Source: Deltaproteobacteria bacterium (lineage in GTDB: Bacteria; Myxococcota_A; UBA9042). From it: a DNA stretch of 9,643 bases. The translations under genes were made by a program, and so were the position numbers. Below the pieces are notes generated by a model. It was not told the origin of the DNA and did no database searches. It saw only the letters and a list, made by a program, of their open reading frames with translations. Numbering within the stretch: position 1 is the first letter of the stretch; every line of letters starts with the position of its first letter. This document shows, piece after piece, positions 1 through 7,400 of this stretch. The stretch covers positions 1 to 9,643 of the forward strand of contig JACKFC010000063.1 of NCBI GenBank assembly GCA_020632665.1, given 5' to 3'.

Positions 1-748
1 CGTCGAAGGTGTAGATGGCCCGATCGCGCAGGGCGAGGTGGACCTTGCGGTCGTCCGATTCGTAGTGGGTGAGGTGGCCGATCAGCCAAGCGTGGTCGAA
101 TTGCCCGTAGCTCACGCCGGAGAAATAGGAGTCGCGCTGCAGGTAATCCATGCGGTCGACGTCGACCTCACCCGAGCAGAGCGACATCAGCACCGAGCGG
201 AGGTCCCGTCCGGCGACGATGAAGGGCGCGTCGTCCAGCGCGACCCCACCGTGGAGCAAGGCAGCGACGTGGCGGGCGCGACCTCCGAGGGTGCCGAGCG
301 CGGCGTCGACGGTGCGGCCGAGCTCGCTGTCGAGCAGCAGCTTCAGGGTGTAGTGCTCGTGGCGCGCCTGCCGCTTCGGATCCCGGCTGTGGACGGCCGG
401 CAGCGCCAGCTTCTCGATGCTCGGGAACAACGACTCCGAGGAATGCGAGAGCGGCGCGTGGCCGACGTCGTGCAGCATGCCGGCGAGGCGCAGCGTCTGC
501 CGCAGCCGCGCGCGCTCGTCCTCGGGCAGCCAGGTCGCGTCGCGGAAGACAGCGTCGAAGGCTTGGCCGGCGAGGTGCATCACGCCGAGCGAGTGCAGGA
601 AGCGGTTGTGCGCCGCCCCGGGGAAGACCAACTCCGCGAAGCCGAGCTGCTTGACGCTGCGCAGGCGCTGGAAGGCACGGGTCCGCAACACCGTCTGCTC
701 GATCGGCGAGAGTGGGATCGGCCCGTGGATCGGATCGCGGATTTCCAT
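1..748 (-). CDS. HD-superfamily phosphohydrolase (COG1078 type), N-terminal part, cut by window edge
   Basis: This is the N-terminal 249 residues of an HD-domain metal-dependent phosphohydrolase; the reading frame stays open to base 1. The opening (MEIRDPIHGPIPLSPIEQ) is typical of the COG1078 family, relatives of dGTP triphosphohydrolases. It is followed by RAFQRLRSVKQLG at about 24-36, NRFLHSLGVMHLA at 48-60, the HD motif LHDVGHAPLSHSSE at 92-105 and DVDRMDYLQRDS at 196-207. H52, H93, D94 and an Asp of the last motif are the expected metal ligands. Family members hydrolyse nucleotides, some of them dNTPs; the substrate here cannot be read from sequence. The ATG at 746-748 has an AAGGAG Shine-Dalgarno sequence five bases upstream (754-759), which fixes the start. 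It is the last gene seen in the run, 29 bp after the TMTC-like gene. Nothing ties it functionally to cell-wall synthesis except position. Family assignment is firm; specificity is unknown. Confidence 0.9.
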   Translation of the reverse strand, partial: MEIRDPIHGPIPLSPIEQTVLRTRAFQRLRSVKQLGFAELVFPGAAHNRFLHSLGVMHLAGQAFDAVFRDATWLPEDERARLRQTLRLAGMLHDVGHAPLSHSSESLFPSIEKLALPAVHSRDPKRQARHEHYTLKLLLDSELGRTVDAALGTLGGRARHVAALLHGGVALDDAPFIVAGRDLRSVLMSLCSGEVDVDRMDYLQRDSYFSGVSYGQFDHAWLIGHLTHYESDDRKVHLALRDRAIYTFD

Positions 749-753
749 CGTCG

Positions 754-759
754 CTCCTT
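754..759 (-). promoter_or_regulatory. Shine-Dalgarno sequence of the HD phosphohydrolase gene
   Basis: AAGGAG on the minus strand lies five bases before the ATG at 746-748, in the 29-bp gap after the TMTC-like gene. No terminator-like hairpin with a T run is present in the gap, so read-through from the upstream genes is likely. Confidence 0.6.
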
Positions 760-777
760 CGCGGTCGCCCGCGCCGC

Positions 778-2661
778 CTACCTACCACCGCCCTCTGCGC
801 CTCGCCACGAATCCGCGCAGCGCTGGCGCAGACCTTCCTCCTGGTTCTTATCGCAGCGTCGTCGGATTTGCGTCGCGAGACCCGGAAGATCGGGGCGTGC
901 CGCGGCGAGATCGAGCAGGCGAGCGAGCGCCGCTGCGGGTCGGCCAGCGCGGTCCTCGGCGAAGACCGCCGCCGCCACCCAGCGCGGTTCGGCCTTTGGC
1001 TCGACCCCGGCCGCACGGGCCGCGCGGGCAGCGAGGCCGGCGTCGCCGGCGCCGATCGCGGCGATATAGATCCGCTCCGCCAGCGCCGGATCGGGCGCTC
1101 GCAGGCCGGAGGCCGCGTCGGCGGCGGCAGCGAACGCGCCACAGCGGACGCCGAGGTCGAGTCGGGCCAGGCGCAGGCCGCGATCCTGCGGCAGGGCTGC
1201 GAGGCGGGCCAGCGACGCCGTGCCGCGGGCGCAATCACCGAGTCGGGTCAGCGCCTGCGCCAGCAGCACTTCGGTCGCTGCGTCCTGTGGCGCGATCGCG
1301 CGGGCGACCTCGAAATGCTCCGCGGCGGCGGCAGGATCGCCGGCCTCGAGGCGCAACCTTCCGAGGTTGTAGCGCATCTTGACGCTCCTCGGGGCCAGCT
1401 GCACGCCTCGTGCGGCGAGCGACTCGGGCGTTCGCCAGTCCAGGGCCGTCTCCGTCGCGCTCGCCGCCCAGGCCAGGCCGACCGCCGCCAGCACGAAGAC
1501 CAGCACCCGACGGCGCCTCACATCGGCGCGCTGCCACCATCCGGCGCTCCACACACCGCCGAGGCCGGCCAGGGCAAGCTGCGGCATCCAGAGCACGCGG
1601 TCCGCGGTCGTCAGGGTCGCCGCGAAAGGCAGCTGCGAGACCGGCCCGTAGAACGCCGCCGCGGCGAGCAGCGCCAACGCCACGCCGAGCGCGCCGGCGT
1701 CGCCCCGCAGCGCCGCGCGTCCCTGCCGCAGCAGCAGCGCCGCCACAGCCAAGCTCAGCGCCGCGCCGGCGAGCCAGCCTGCGAGCGGCGGGTCCCGCAC
1801 CGGCAAGACGTCGAGGCTGTAGTCCGGAGCCAGGCCGAAGGGCAGGGCGAGGCGGCCGGCGGCGGCAGCGACGAGGTAGAAGCCGCCGCGCAGCCGCACC
1901 CAGGTCGGCGTCCCGGCGAGGGCGTTGTCGATCGCCGAGGGCGTCGCCAGAGGGAAGGTCGAGAGCCGGAACGCCAGCCAGCCCGCGGCCAGCGCGACCA
2001 TCGCGGCGACGACCGCGCCAGCGCGGCGGTCACGCCGGGCGAAGACCCACAGCGCCGCCGGGGCCAGCGCCGCGATCGCCGACTCCTTCGCCAGCAGCGC
2101 CGCGCCGAAGCAGAGCACGGCCCACCAGCGCGCAGGCCCCGCGGCCAAGAGCGCGTGCCCGGCCAATACCAGCAGCAGGGCCGCGAGTGGCTCGGGGCGG
2201 TTGGCGACGCCGACGATGGCCTCGACGTGGGTCGGATGCAGCGCGGCGAGGAGCGTCGTCAGCAGCCCGGCGCGTACGGCGAGCTCGGCGCGGCCGGCCA
2301 GCGCGACGCCGCGCGCCACCAAGGCGCCGAATAGACCGATGCCCAGCGCAGCAAGCAGCAGCGAGACGAGGTGGCGACCGCGGGAGCCGAGCCCCACGCC
2401 GTCTTCGAGGGCGAAGAGCAGCGTCGTGAGCGGTCGCGAGACGCCCTGATCGCGCCACGCGGGGGCCGGGCCGAACCAAGGCGCGTGCAGCAGCGCGCTC
2501 GGCTGCGGCGGCCAATGCGCCAGCGGGTTCTCCAAGATCGCCGGCCGATCGTCGAGGACGTAGCCGGCCTGCCACGCCGCGGGGCCGAGCGTCACCGCCA
2601 GCAGCAGCAACGCGACGCCGCACAGACGCAGCGCGACGCGGGCCTCGTCGTGCGCTCGCAT
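778..2661 (-). CDS. TMTC-like polytopic glycosyltransferase-type membrane protein with C-terminal TPR region
   Basis: This 627-residue integral membrane protein resembles TMTC/O-mannosyltransferase-like GT-C proteins. After an N-terminal helix (about 10-30) comes a DD pair at 37-38 in an extracytoplasmic loop, then SRPLTTLLFAL at 75-85. HPTHVEAIVGVANRPEPL at 142-159, AKESA at 191-195, YSLDVLPV at 281-288 and DRVLWMPQL at 354-362 match blocks expected in TMTC proteins. About ten hydrophobic segments span 10-400. From about 410 the protein is soluble and helical, with a clear TPR unit at 424-458 and degenerate ones after it. By family analogy it would transfer a sugar from a polyprenyl-phosphate donor to proteins or glycans outside the cytoplasmic membrane; that activity is inferred. 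The ATG at 2659-2661 lies three bases after the rodA stop, with only a weak GGGG upstream, so translation probably depends on coupling to rodA. Bacterial members are mostly uncharacterised. Confidence 0.85.
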   Translation of the reverse strand: MRAHDEARVALRLCGVALLLLAVTLGPAAWQAGYVLDDRPAILENPLAHWPPQPSALLHAPWFGPAPAWRDQGVSRPLTTLLFALEDGVGLGSRGRHLVSLLLAALGIGLFGALVARGVALAGRAELAVRAGLLTTLLAALHPTHVEAIVGVANRPEPLAALLLVLAGHALLAAGPARWWAVLCFGAALLAKESAIAALAPAALWVFARRDRRAGAVVAAMVALAAGWLAFRLSTFPLATPSAIDNALAGTPTWVRLRGGFYLVAAAAGRLALPFGLAPDYSLDVLPVRDPPLAGWLAGAALSLAVAALLLRQGRAALRGDAGALGVALALLAAAAFYGPVSQLPFAATLTTADRVLWMPQLALAGLGGVWSAGWWQRADVRRRRVLVFVLAAVGLAWAASATETALDWRTPESLAARGVQLAPRSVKMRYNLGRLRLEAGDPAAAAEHFEVARAIAPQDAATEVLLAQALTRLGDCARGTASLARLAALPQDRGLRLARLDLGVRCGAFAAAADAASGLRAPDPALAERIYIAAIGAGDAGLAARAARAAGVEPKAEPRWVAAAVFAEDRAGRPAAALARLLDLAAARPDLPGLATQIRRRCDKNQEEGLRQRCADSWRGAEGGGR

Positions 2662-2664
2662 CCG

Positions 2665-3780
2665 CTAGCCCCGTGCGCGACGGCGCAGCGCGATATTGAC
2701 CAACAAGCCGATGCCGATCAGCACCGTCAGCACGCTCGAGCCGCCGTAGCTCATCAGCGGCAGCGTCATGCCGACCACCGGCAACAGCCCGATGACCATC
2801 CCGGCGTTGATGAAGAACTGCCAGAAGATCAGCGCCGCCACGCCGACCGCCACCAAGGCGTCGAAGCGTTCGGCGGCACAATCCGCCAGGTAGAGCGCCC
2901 ACCACAACATACCGGCGAAGAGGCCGAAGAGGCCCATCGTACCGAGCAAGCCGAAGAGCTCGGCCCAGGAAGCCAAGGCGAAATCGGTGTAGAGGAAGGG
3001 CAGGTGGCGCAGCACCGAGCGGCGGGCGTCGTCGGCGTCGCGACCGGTCCAACGGCCCGAACCGACCGCCCAGAGCGCTTGCTCGGGTTGTGACGCGGGC
3101 GCCCGCCGGCGCTCTTGCAGCGCGGCCTCGTCGAGCGCCATCCAGGCCTGCACCCGGCCCTTCTGGTAGCCGTGGATCACGCCCGAACGCCACGCCAGCG
3201 GCACGCCGAGCACGACCAAGAAGAGGCCGGCGAGCAGGGTCCGGCGGTTGACCCCCTCGTAGAGGATCATGCTGCCGGCGATCAGCGCGACGCAGAGCGA
3301 GGTTCCGAGGTCCGGCTCGCGGTTGATCAGCACGACCGGGACGCCGAGCAACAGCAGCGGCCAACCCAGCCGCCGCAGCGTCCACGCCTCCTGCGCCCGC
3401 TGCCGGTCGAAATAATCCGCCATCACCATCACCACCGCCAGCTTCATGAACTCCGACGGCTGCAGGTTCATCGGGCCCAGCTCGATCCAGCGCTTGCTGT
3501 GGTTGATCTCGCGGCCGAAGAGCAGCACCGCCACCAGCAGCAAGACCAACGCTTGGTAGACGGTGCCGGAGACGCGGCGGAGAAAGCCCATGTCCATGCC
3601 GGCGACGATGCCGCCGCCGACCAGCCCGGCGACCATCCAGACCGTCTGGCTGCGGCCGAAGCTGGTGCCGTTCAGCGAGTCGATGAACCACAGGTTGTAG
3701 AGCGCCGCGCCGCAGAGCAGCAGCACACAGAGCAAGCCGAAGAAGAGCGAAGGCTGGCGCAGGCGGCGGGAGAGGCTCAC
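2665..3780 (-). CDS. rodA: RodA, SEDS-family peptidoglycan glycosyltransferase
   Basis: RodA polymerises lipid II into glycan strands in the elongation complex, paired with PBP2 in the cytoplasmic membrane. The 371-residue product has the usual family length and about ten hydrophobic segments. Diagnostic blocks are SKRWIELGPMNLQPSEFMKL (95-114), REPDLGTSL (154-162), GSGRWTG (240-246), LPFLYTDFALASWAELFG (260-277) and PLMSYGGSS (341-349). D266 in YTDF aligns with the catalytic Asp of the SEDS HTDF motif; the preceding His is Tyr here. The start is GTG at 3778-3780, sharing four bases (GTGA) with the PBP2 stop. An AGGGGG Shine-Dalgarno sequence lies just upstream inside the PBP2 gene. Longer open frame upstream of this GTG is only the opposite-phase shadow of PBP2. 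Adjacency and translational coupling to PBP2 support equimolar production. FtsW is the main alternative, but the PBP2 and mreCD context favours RodA. Confidence 0.95.
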   Translation of the reverse strand: MSLSRRLRQPSLFFGLLCVLLLCGAALYNLWFIDSLNGTSFGRSQTVWMVAGLVGGGIVAGMDMGFLRRVSGTVYQALVLLLVAVLLFGREINHSKRWIELGPMNLQPSEFMKLAVVMVMADYFDRQRAQEAWTLRRLGWPLLLLGVPVVLINREPDLGTSLCVALIAGSMILYEGVNRRTLLAGLFLVVLGVPLAWRSGVIHGYQKGRVQAWMALDEAALQERRRAPASQPEQALWAVGSGRWTGRDADDARRSVLRHLPFLYTDFALASWAELFGLLGTMGLFGLFAGMLWWALYLADCAAERFDALVAVGVAALIFWQFFINAGMVIGLLPVVGMTLPLMSYGGSSVLTVLIGIGLLVNIALRRRARG

Positions 3781-5939
3781 GGCTTGCCCCCTGCGCTCGG
3801 TGGTTGCCGGCTCGCCCAACGCCCGAGGATCCGGCTGACGATGGGTGCGGCGACGTGACCGCCATGGCCGCCGTGTTCGACGAAGACGGCGACGACGATC
3901 CGCGGCTTGTCGACTGGGGCGTAGGCGACGAACCAGGCGTGGTCCTCTTTGAGCCAATGCTCGATATCGGCAGGTGCGTCCGTAGGTGCCCGTTGCGCCG
4001 CCTCTGCCGTGCCCGTCTTGCCGGCCATCCGCAGGCCCTCGACGCGGCTCTTCCGCGCAGTGCCGCTCTCGCTCTCGACCACCGCGACCAGGCCCAGCTT
4101 GATCGCGTCGAGCGTCGACTTGCGCAAGCCCATATCCCGCGCCGGCGCGCGCCCATGCGGTGTGATCGGTGCGCCCCCCTGCTCGAAGCGATCGAGCACG
4201 CTGACGTTGGGCAGCACCCCGCCGCGGGCGATGCCGGCGTAGACCCGGGCGACCTGCAGCGGTGTGGCGGTGGCGTCCTTCTGTCCGACCGCGGTGGAGA
4301 GCGCGAATCCGGGGAAATAGCGGCCCTTCTTCTCCTCGTACCAGCCCTTGGTCGGGACCATGCCGGAGGATTCGCGGATCTCGATGCCGGTCTGCTCGCC
4401 GAAGCCCATCTTTCGGGCGTAGGCGGCCAGCGTGTCGATGCCGAGCTGCTCGCCGACCTTGTAGAAATAGACGTCGCAGCTCTGCTCGAGGGCCTGCGAG
4501 AGGTTGACCTCTCCGTGGCCGCTGCGCTTGTGGCAGCGGAAGCGACGGCCGCCGAATTCGTAGAAGCCCGGGCAGTGGTGCGTCGTCTGCGGCGTGACCA
4601 GCCCCTCTTCGAGCGCCGCGGCCGAGGCGACGACCTTGTAGACCGAGGCCGGCGGGAAGGGGTGCACGGCCTTGTTCATCAGCGGCGCGAAGGGGCTGGC
4701 GTCGACCCGCGCCTTGCGCTCTGGCGTCAGGCGGCCGGACCAGGCGTTGGGGTCGAACGAGGGCTTGGAGTAGAGCGCGAGCACCGCGCCGGTCTGCACG
4801 TCGAGGGCGACCGCGGCGCCGGAGTGGATATGGCTCATCGCCACCTTCACGTCGCGCTGCAGGGCCAAATCGAGGGTCAGGCGGGCGGTCAGGCCGGGGA
4901 TCGTCGGCTTCGGCGCCATCGCCTCCATCAGCTCGGCGATATCGCTGCCGCGCTCCTCCTGGCCGCGGCGCCGGACCAGGACTTCTTCGCCGTCCACGCC
5001 GCGGAGCAGCGCGTCGAGCGCCTTCTCCAGTCCGGTGCGGCCGATGCGGTCGTCCATCGCGAAGCGCGGTTCTTCGCCATCCTCGAAGGGGCGCAGGTCG
5101 CGGGCGTTGACCCGGCTCATATAGCCGAGCAGGTGGCTGGCGAGGTAGCGGTAGGGATATTCGCGCTGGATCTCGGTGCGGACCCGCGACTCCGGCAGCA
5201 AGTGCTGGTGCGAGCGCAGCTTGGCGACCTCGTCGTCGAAGGTCCGGCCGCACATCGGGCAGCGCAGGATGTGCATGCCGTGGTGGATCGGCGTGTCGTC
5301 GTAGGGGCAATGCGTGGCGGCCGAAAATTCGCGGCTGCAGCTCGGGCAATGCGCGCCGTCGCCGTTGCCGCTCGGCACCAGCTTGCGGCGGTCGACTGGG
5401 CACGCCGGCTTCTGCGGCGGCGGCTCGTAGGTGCGACCGCAGGTGGTGCAGAAGCCGTAGGGCGTCTCGCCGACCAGCTCGAGCCGGTGGCTGTCGTAGG
5501 GGCAGTGGGTGGAGACGAGGTCGCGGCGGACCACGATCGGCTTGCGGCGGCGTGGGTCGCGTGGCGCGCGGAGCTCGGTGAGCAGGCCCTTCACCTCGGA
5601 GTCGGTCATGTCGAGGAGGGTGCGCAGGGTCTTGGCGATCGGCTCGGCCCGCTCCGGTTTGACCCGGTGTCCGAGCAGCTCGAGGCGGTGGCTCTCGATA
5701 TTGCGCGCCAGGACGTCGCCGTCCTTGCCGAGCAGCAGCCCGCGCGGCGCTTGCGCGCGGACCTTGGCGACCCGCTCGATCGCGGCGTATTGCTCGTAAC
5801 GTTCGCCGCGGACGATCTGCACCAGCAGCAAGCGCGCGCCGAGCAGCAGGATGCCGGCGGCGATCACGGCGAGGGCGACGCGGTTGCGGACCTCGAAGGT
5901 CTTGGCGTCGTGCGAGGTACCGAGCGGGATCTGCCTCAG
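3777..5939 (-). CDS. mrdA: Penicillin-binding protein 2 (class B transpeptidase) with a triple Cys-rich insertion
   Basis: PBP2 crosslinks peptidoglycan during elongation as RodA's partner. Numbered from the proposed CTG start (720 residues), it has an N-terminal EVRNRV segment and one membrane anchor (about 17-42). A pedestal domain follows, with EYPYRYLASHLLGYM at 260-274, then the transpeptidase domain. The active site has SVYK (catalytic S432, K435), SCD (487-489) and KTG (641-643). A block at about 145-236 is absent from ordinary PBP2. It carries nine cysteines (146, 164, 167, 180, 198, 201, 211, 227, 230) as three CPxD...CxxC units, and normal pedestal sequence resumes directly afterwards. 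No ATG, GTG or TTG in frame lies between 5867 and the mreD stop. The GTG at 5865-5867 would delete the conserved EVRNRV region and has no Shine-Dalgarno sequence. CTG at 5937-5939 has GGGAGG five bases upstream and overlaps the mreD stop as CTGA. The function is secure; the start is inferred. Confidence 0.93.
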   Translation of the reverse strand: MRQIPLGTSHDAKTFEVRNRVALAVIAAGILLLGARLLLVQIVRGERYEQYAAIERVAKVRAQAPRGLLLGKDGDVLARNIESHRLELLGHRVKPERAEPIAKTLRTLLDMTDSEVKGLLTELRAPRDPRRRKPIVVRRDLVSTHCPYDSHRLELVGETPYGFCTTCGRTYEPPPQKPACPVDRRKLVPSGNGDGAHCPSCSREFSAATHCPYDDTPIHHGMHILRCPMCGRTFDDEVAKLRSHQHLLPESRVRTEIQREYPYRYLASHLLGYMSRVNARDLRPFEDGEEPRFAMDDRIGRTGLEKALDALLRGVDGEEVLVRRRGQEERGSDIAELMEAMAPKPTIPGLTARLTLDLALQRDVKVAMSHIHSGAAVALDVQTGAVLALYSKPSFDPNAWSGRLTPERKARVDASPFAPLMNKAVHPFPPASVYKVVASAAALEEGLVTPQTTHHCPGFYEFGGRRFRCHKRSGHGEVNLSQALEQSCDVYFYKVGEQLGIDTLAAYARKMGFGEQTGIEIRESSGMVPTKGWYEEKKGRYFPGFALSTAVGQKDATATPLQVARVYAGIARGGVLPNVSVLDRFEQGGAPITPHGRAPARDMGLRKSTLDAIKLGLVAVVESESGTARKSRVEGLRMAGKTGTAEAAQRAPTDAPADIEHWLKEDHAWFVAYAPVDKPRIVVAVFVEHGGHGGHVAAPIVSRILGRWASRQPPSAGGKP
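5238..5507 (-). other. Three tandem CPxD / CxxC zinc-ribbon-like units inserted in PBP2
   Basis: This coding segment gives three units of the form C-P-[Y/V]-D-x(n)-C-x2-C-x-R-x-[F/Y]. The first Cys is followed by the CxxC pair 18, 18 and 16 residues later. The pairs are CTTCGRTY, CPSCSREF and CPMCGRTF. His precedes the CPYD Cys in units 1 and 3, and the CPSC pair in unit 2, giving possible extra metal ligands along with the Asp. The 12-mer gtcgtaggggca encoding CPYD occurs at 5298-5309 and 5493-5504, exactly 65 codons apart, which fits duplication or strong constraint. The flanks (VVRRDL before, EVAKLRSHQHLLP after) read as continuous PBP2 pedestal sequence. Zinc binding is inferred; disulfides are the alternative because the domain should be periplasmic. 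Confidence 0.85.
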
Positions 5940-6460
5940 CGCAGCCTCCCGCTCACCCCGCGCATCCGCTCGCCGCGCTGCAGCAAGCCGGCCAGCCGAT
6001 CGAGGCCGCCGAAGACCGGGACTGCGACCAGCATCGTGCCGAGCGCGATCGAGGGCGCGGCCTTGAGCACTTCCTCCCAGGCGTCGAAGGCGCGATGGAA
6101 GATGACCTCGAAGAGCAGGAAGAGCAGCGTGGCGACGAAGGTGCCGACGCCGCAGGTCGCCATGGTCGGCATCGCGCTACCGAGGTCGACGCGGCGGGCG
6201 ACCAGGCGGGTGGCGAGAAAGCCGAGCGCCGCGATCTCGGTGAAGACACCCACCGGCGCGGCGAGCGCGAAGCCGTCCTTGAACAACCCGACCGCCGCCG
6301 CCGTCAGCAACCCGCTCGCCCAGCCGGCGCGGCTGCCGAGGTAGATCGCGGCCAGGACCACGACGTCGGGGAGCAGGAAGGCGTGCTCGGACGCACGCAG
6401 GATCGGCGCCTCGAGCGCGAGGAGCAGCACAAAGGCCAGCAGCCAGACGAGCGCCTTCAT
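5936..6460 (-). CDS. mreD: MreD, rod-shape-determining membrane protein
   Basis: MreD is a small polytopic inner-membrane protein of the rod complex that works with MreC. The product has 174 residues, close to the usual length, and about five hydrophobic helices (roughly 2-20, 28-43, 48-68, 70-88, 100-121 and 136-152, two of which may pair or be short). The conserved loop GLFKDGFALAAPVG (58-71) fits the G-x3-D-x(n)-P-x-G pattern of MreD proteins. The ATG at 6458-6460 follows a GAGGAGG Shine-Dalgarno sequence, ten bases after the mreC stop. The stop (TGA at 5936-5938) overlaps the proposed PBP2 CTG start. Sequence conservation in this family is low, so the call rests on topology, length, the loop motif and position between mreC and PBP2. 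Confidence 0.9.
   Translation of the reverse strand: MKALVWLLAFVLLLALEAPILRASEHAFLLPDVVVLAAIYLGSRAGWASGLLTAAAVGLFKDGFALAAPVGVFTEIAALGFLATRLVARRVDLGSAMPTMATCGVGTFVATLLFLLFEVIFHRAFDAWEEVLKAAPSIALGTMLVAVPVFGGLDRLAGLLQRGERMRGVSGRLR
5945..5950 (-). promoter_or_regulatory. Shine-Dalgarno sequence supporting a CTG start for PBP2
   Basis: On the minus strand GGGAGG lies within the end of mreD, five bases before the CTG at 5937-5939. It is as strong as any ribosome-binding site in the window, and no ATG, GTG or TTG in the PBP2 frame follows at a suitable distance. The next in-frame standard start, GTG at 5865-5867, has no such site and would remove conserved N-terminal residues. It therefore decides the start in favour of CTG, pending experimental proof. 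Confidence 0.6.
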
Positions 6461-6470
6461 CCCTGCCTCC

Positions 6471-7400
6471 TCAGCCGTCCGGTGTGTTGGCGGGGTCGAC
6501 CCGCAGCCGCCGCCCCCGCGACGCCTCGGGCGCCGGCAGATCGCCGGCGGGGGCGCTGTGCGCGACGACGATCAGCACCTCCTCGAGCGTAGCGAAGGTG
6601 ACCGCGGGCGTCAGCGTGTATTCGAAATACGGGCCCGAGCGGCTCGGCGAGGCCTCGGTGACGTGGCCGATCTCCAAGCCGGCCGGGAAGACGCGATCGT
6701 GGCCGGTCGTCAGCACGGCGTCGCCCGGCAAGATCGACTCCTGCCGCTCGGCGCGGTCGAGGTGGACGAACTCGACCCCGAATTCCTTCTGCTTGCCCTT
6801 GCCGCGCGCCGTGCCGACCACGCCCTTGCCGGCGATGGTGGCGTGCGCCGCCGAGCGCGCGTCGGTGACCAACATCACGTCGGCGTAGTCGCCGGCGAGC
6901 TTCTCGATGCGACCGACCACGCCGTCGTGGGTGACCACCGCCAGGCCTTCTTTGACCTCGGCGTGTTCGGCGATATCGAGGCGGACCCGGAGGACGCGGA
7001 AGAATTGGCTCACCTCGCGCCCGACCACCTTCGCCGGCACCGTGCGCAGCTCGCTCTTCGCGGCGCGGAAGCCACAAAGCCGCTTGACCCGCCGCAGCTC
7101 CTCGGCCTGGGCCCGACTGCGCAGCGCCTCACCGAGCAATTCGCGGTTCTGCGCCTCGAGCTCGGCGTTGCGCTCGCTGACGCCGACCAAGTCGACGTAG
7201 CCGGTCCAGACACCGACGATCGCGTCCTCGAGCGCGCCGGTGGCGGCGGCCATCGGGCTGGTCACCCGCAGCAGGCCCCGCTCCATGGCGGTGCTGCCGC
7301 TGCGCGGCTTGCCGTGGAAATACATCGACAGCATCGGCGCGACCAAGACCAGCACCAAGAGGATGCGGCGGTGGTGGCGGAGCAGCAGTGAGCGGATCAC
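6471..7400 (-). CDS. mreC: MreC, rod-shape-determining scaffold protein
   Basis: MreC is a bitopic scaffold that links the elongation complex and, in other bacteria, binds and activates PBP2 on the periplasmic side. The 309-residue product has a short basic N-terminus, one membrane anchor (about 13-28), a coiled coil (about 72-108, SERNAELEAQNRELLG and onward) and the double beta-barrel domain (about 118-280). Recognisable blocks are AKVVGREVSQFFRVLRV, THDGVVGRIEKL, VMLVTDARS, PGDAVLTTGHDRVFPAGLEIG and a final LEEVLIV. A tail rich in Pro, Ala and Arg follows. The start is GTG at 7398-7400, overlapping the upstream gene's TGA as GTGA, with GAGGA a few bases before it. The gene that normally precedes mreC, mreB, is not here; an unrecognised membrane protein takes that place. 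The assignment is firm from domain order and from mreD downstream. Confidence 0.95.
   Translation of the reverse strand: MIRSLLLRHHRRILLVLVLVAPMLSMYFHGKPRSGSTAMERGLLRVTSPMAAATGALEDAIVGVWTGYVDLVGVSERNAELEAQNRELLGEALRSRAQAEELRRVKRLCGFRAAKSELRTVPAKVVGREVSQFFRVLRVRLDIAEHAEVKEGLAVVTHDGVVGRIEKLAGDYADVMLVTDARSAAHATIAGKGVVGTARGKGKQKEFGVEFVHLDRAERQESILPGDAVLTTGHDRVFPAGLEIGHVTEASPSRSGPYFEYTLTPAVTFATLEEVLIVVAHSAPAGDLPAPEASRGRRLRVDPANTPDG

Noticed and set aside
712..2334. Long plus-strand open frame across the TMTC-like gene
   Set aside because: Its product is an Arg/Gly/Gln-rich low-complexity sequence with no domain. The minus strand here encodes a recognisable membrane protein, so it is a GC-driven antisense shadow.
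3781..5403. Possible N-terminal extension of RodA upstream of the GTG at 3778-3780
   Set aside because: The extension is Arg/Pro/Gly-rich, lies out of frame over PBP2, and would make RodA more than twice its family length. The GTGA overlap with a Shine-Dalgarno sequence gives the right length.
5238..5507. PBP2 insertion as a ferredoxin-like iron-sulfur domain, linked to the nearby fdxA
   Set aside because: The spacing is CPxD...CxxC with conserved R-x-[F/Y] after the pair, not the CxxCxxCxxxCP of ferredoxins. Zinc-ribbon or disulfide units fit better.
5238..5507. PBP2 insertion as a frameshift or assembly artefact
   Set aside because: The frame is continuous, the three units are regular, and normal PBP2 sequence resumes on both sides.
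3804..6344. 846-codon plus-strand open frame opposite PBP2 and mreD
   Set aside because: It is the antisense of conserved PBP2 codons and its composition is repetitive Arg/Ala/Asp/His. No family resemblance or ribosome site supports it.
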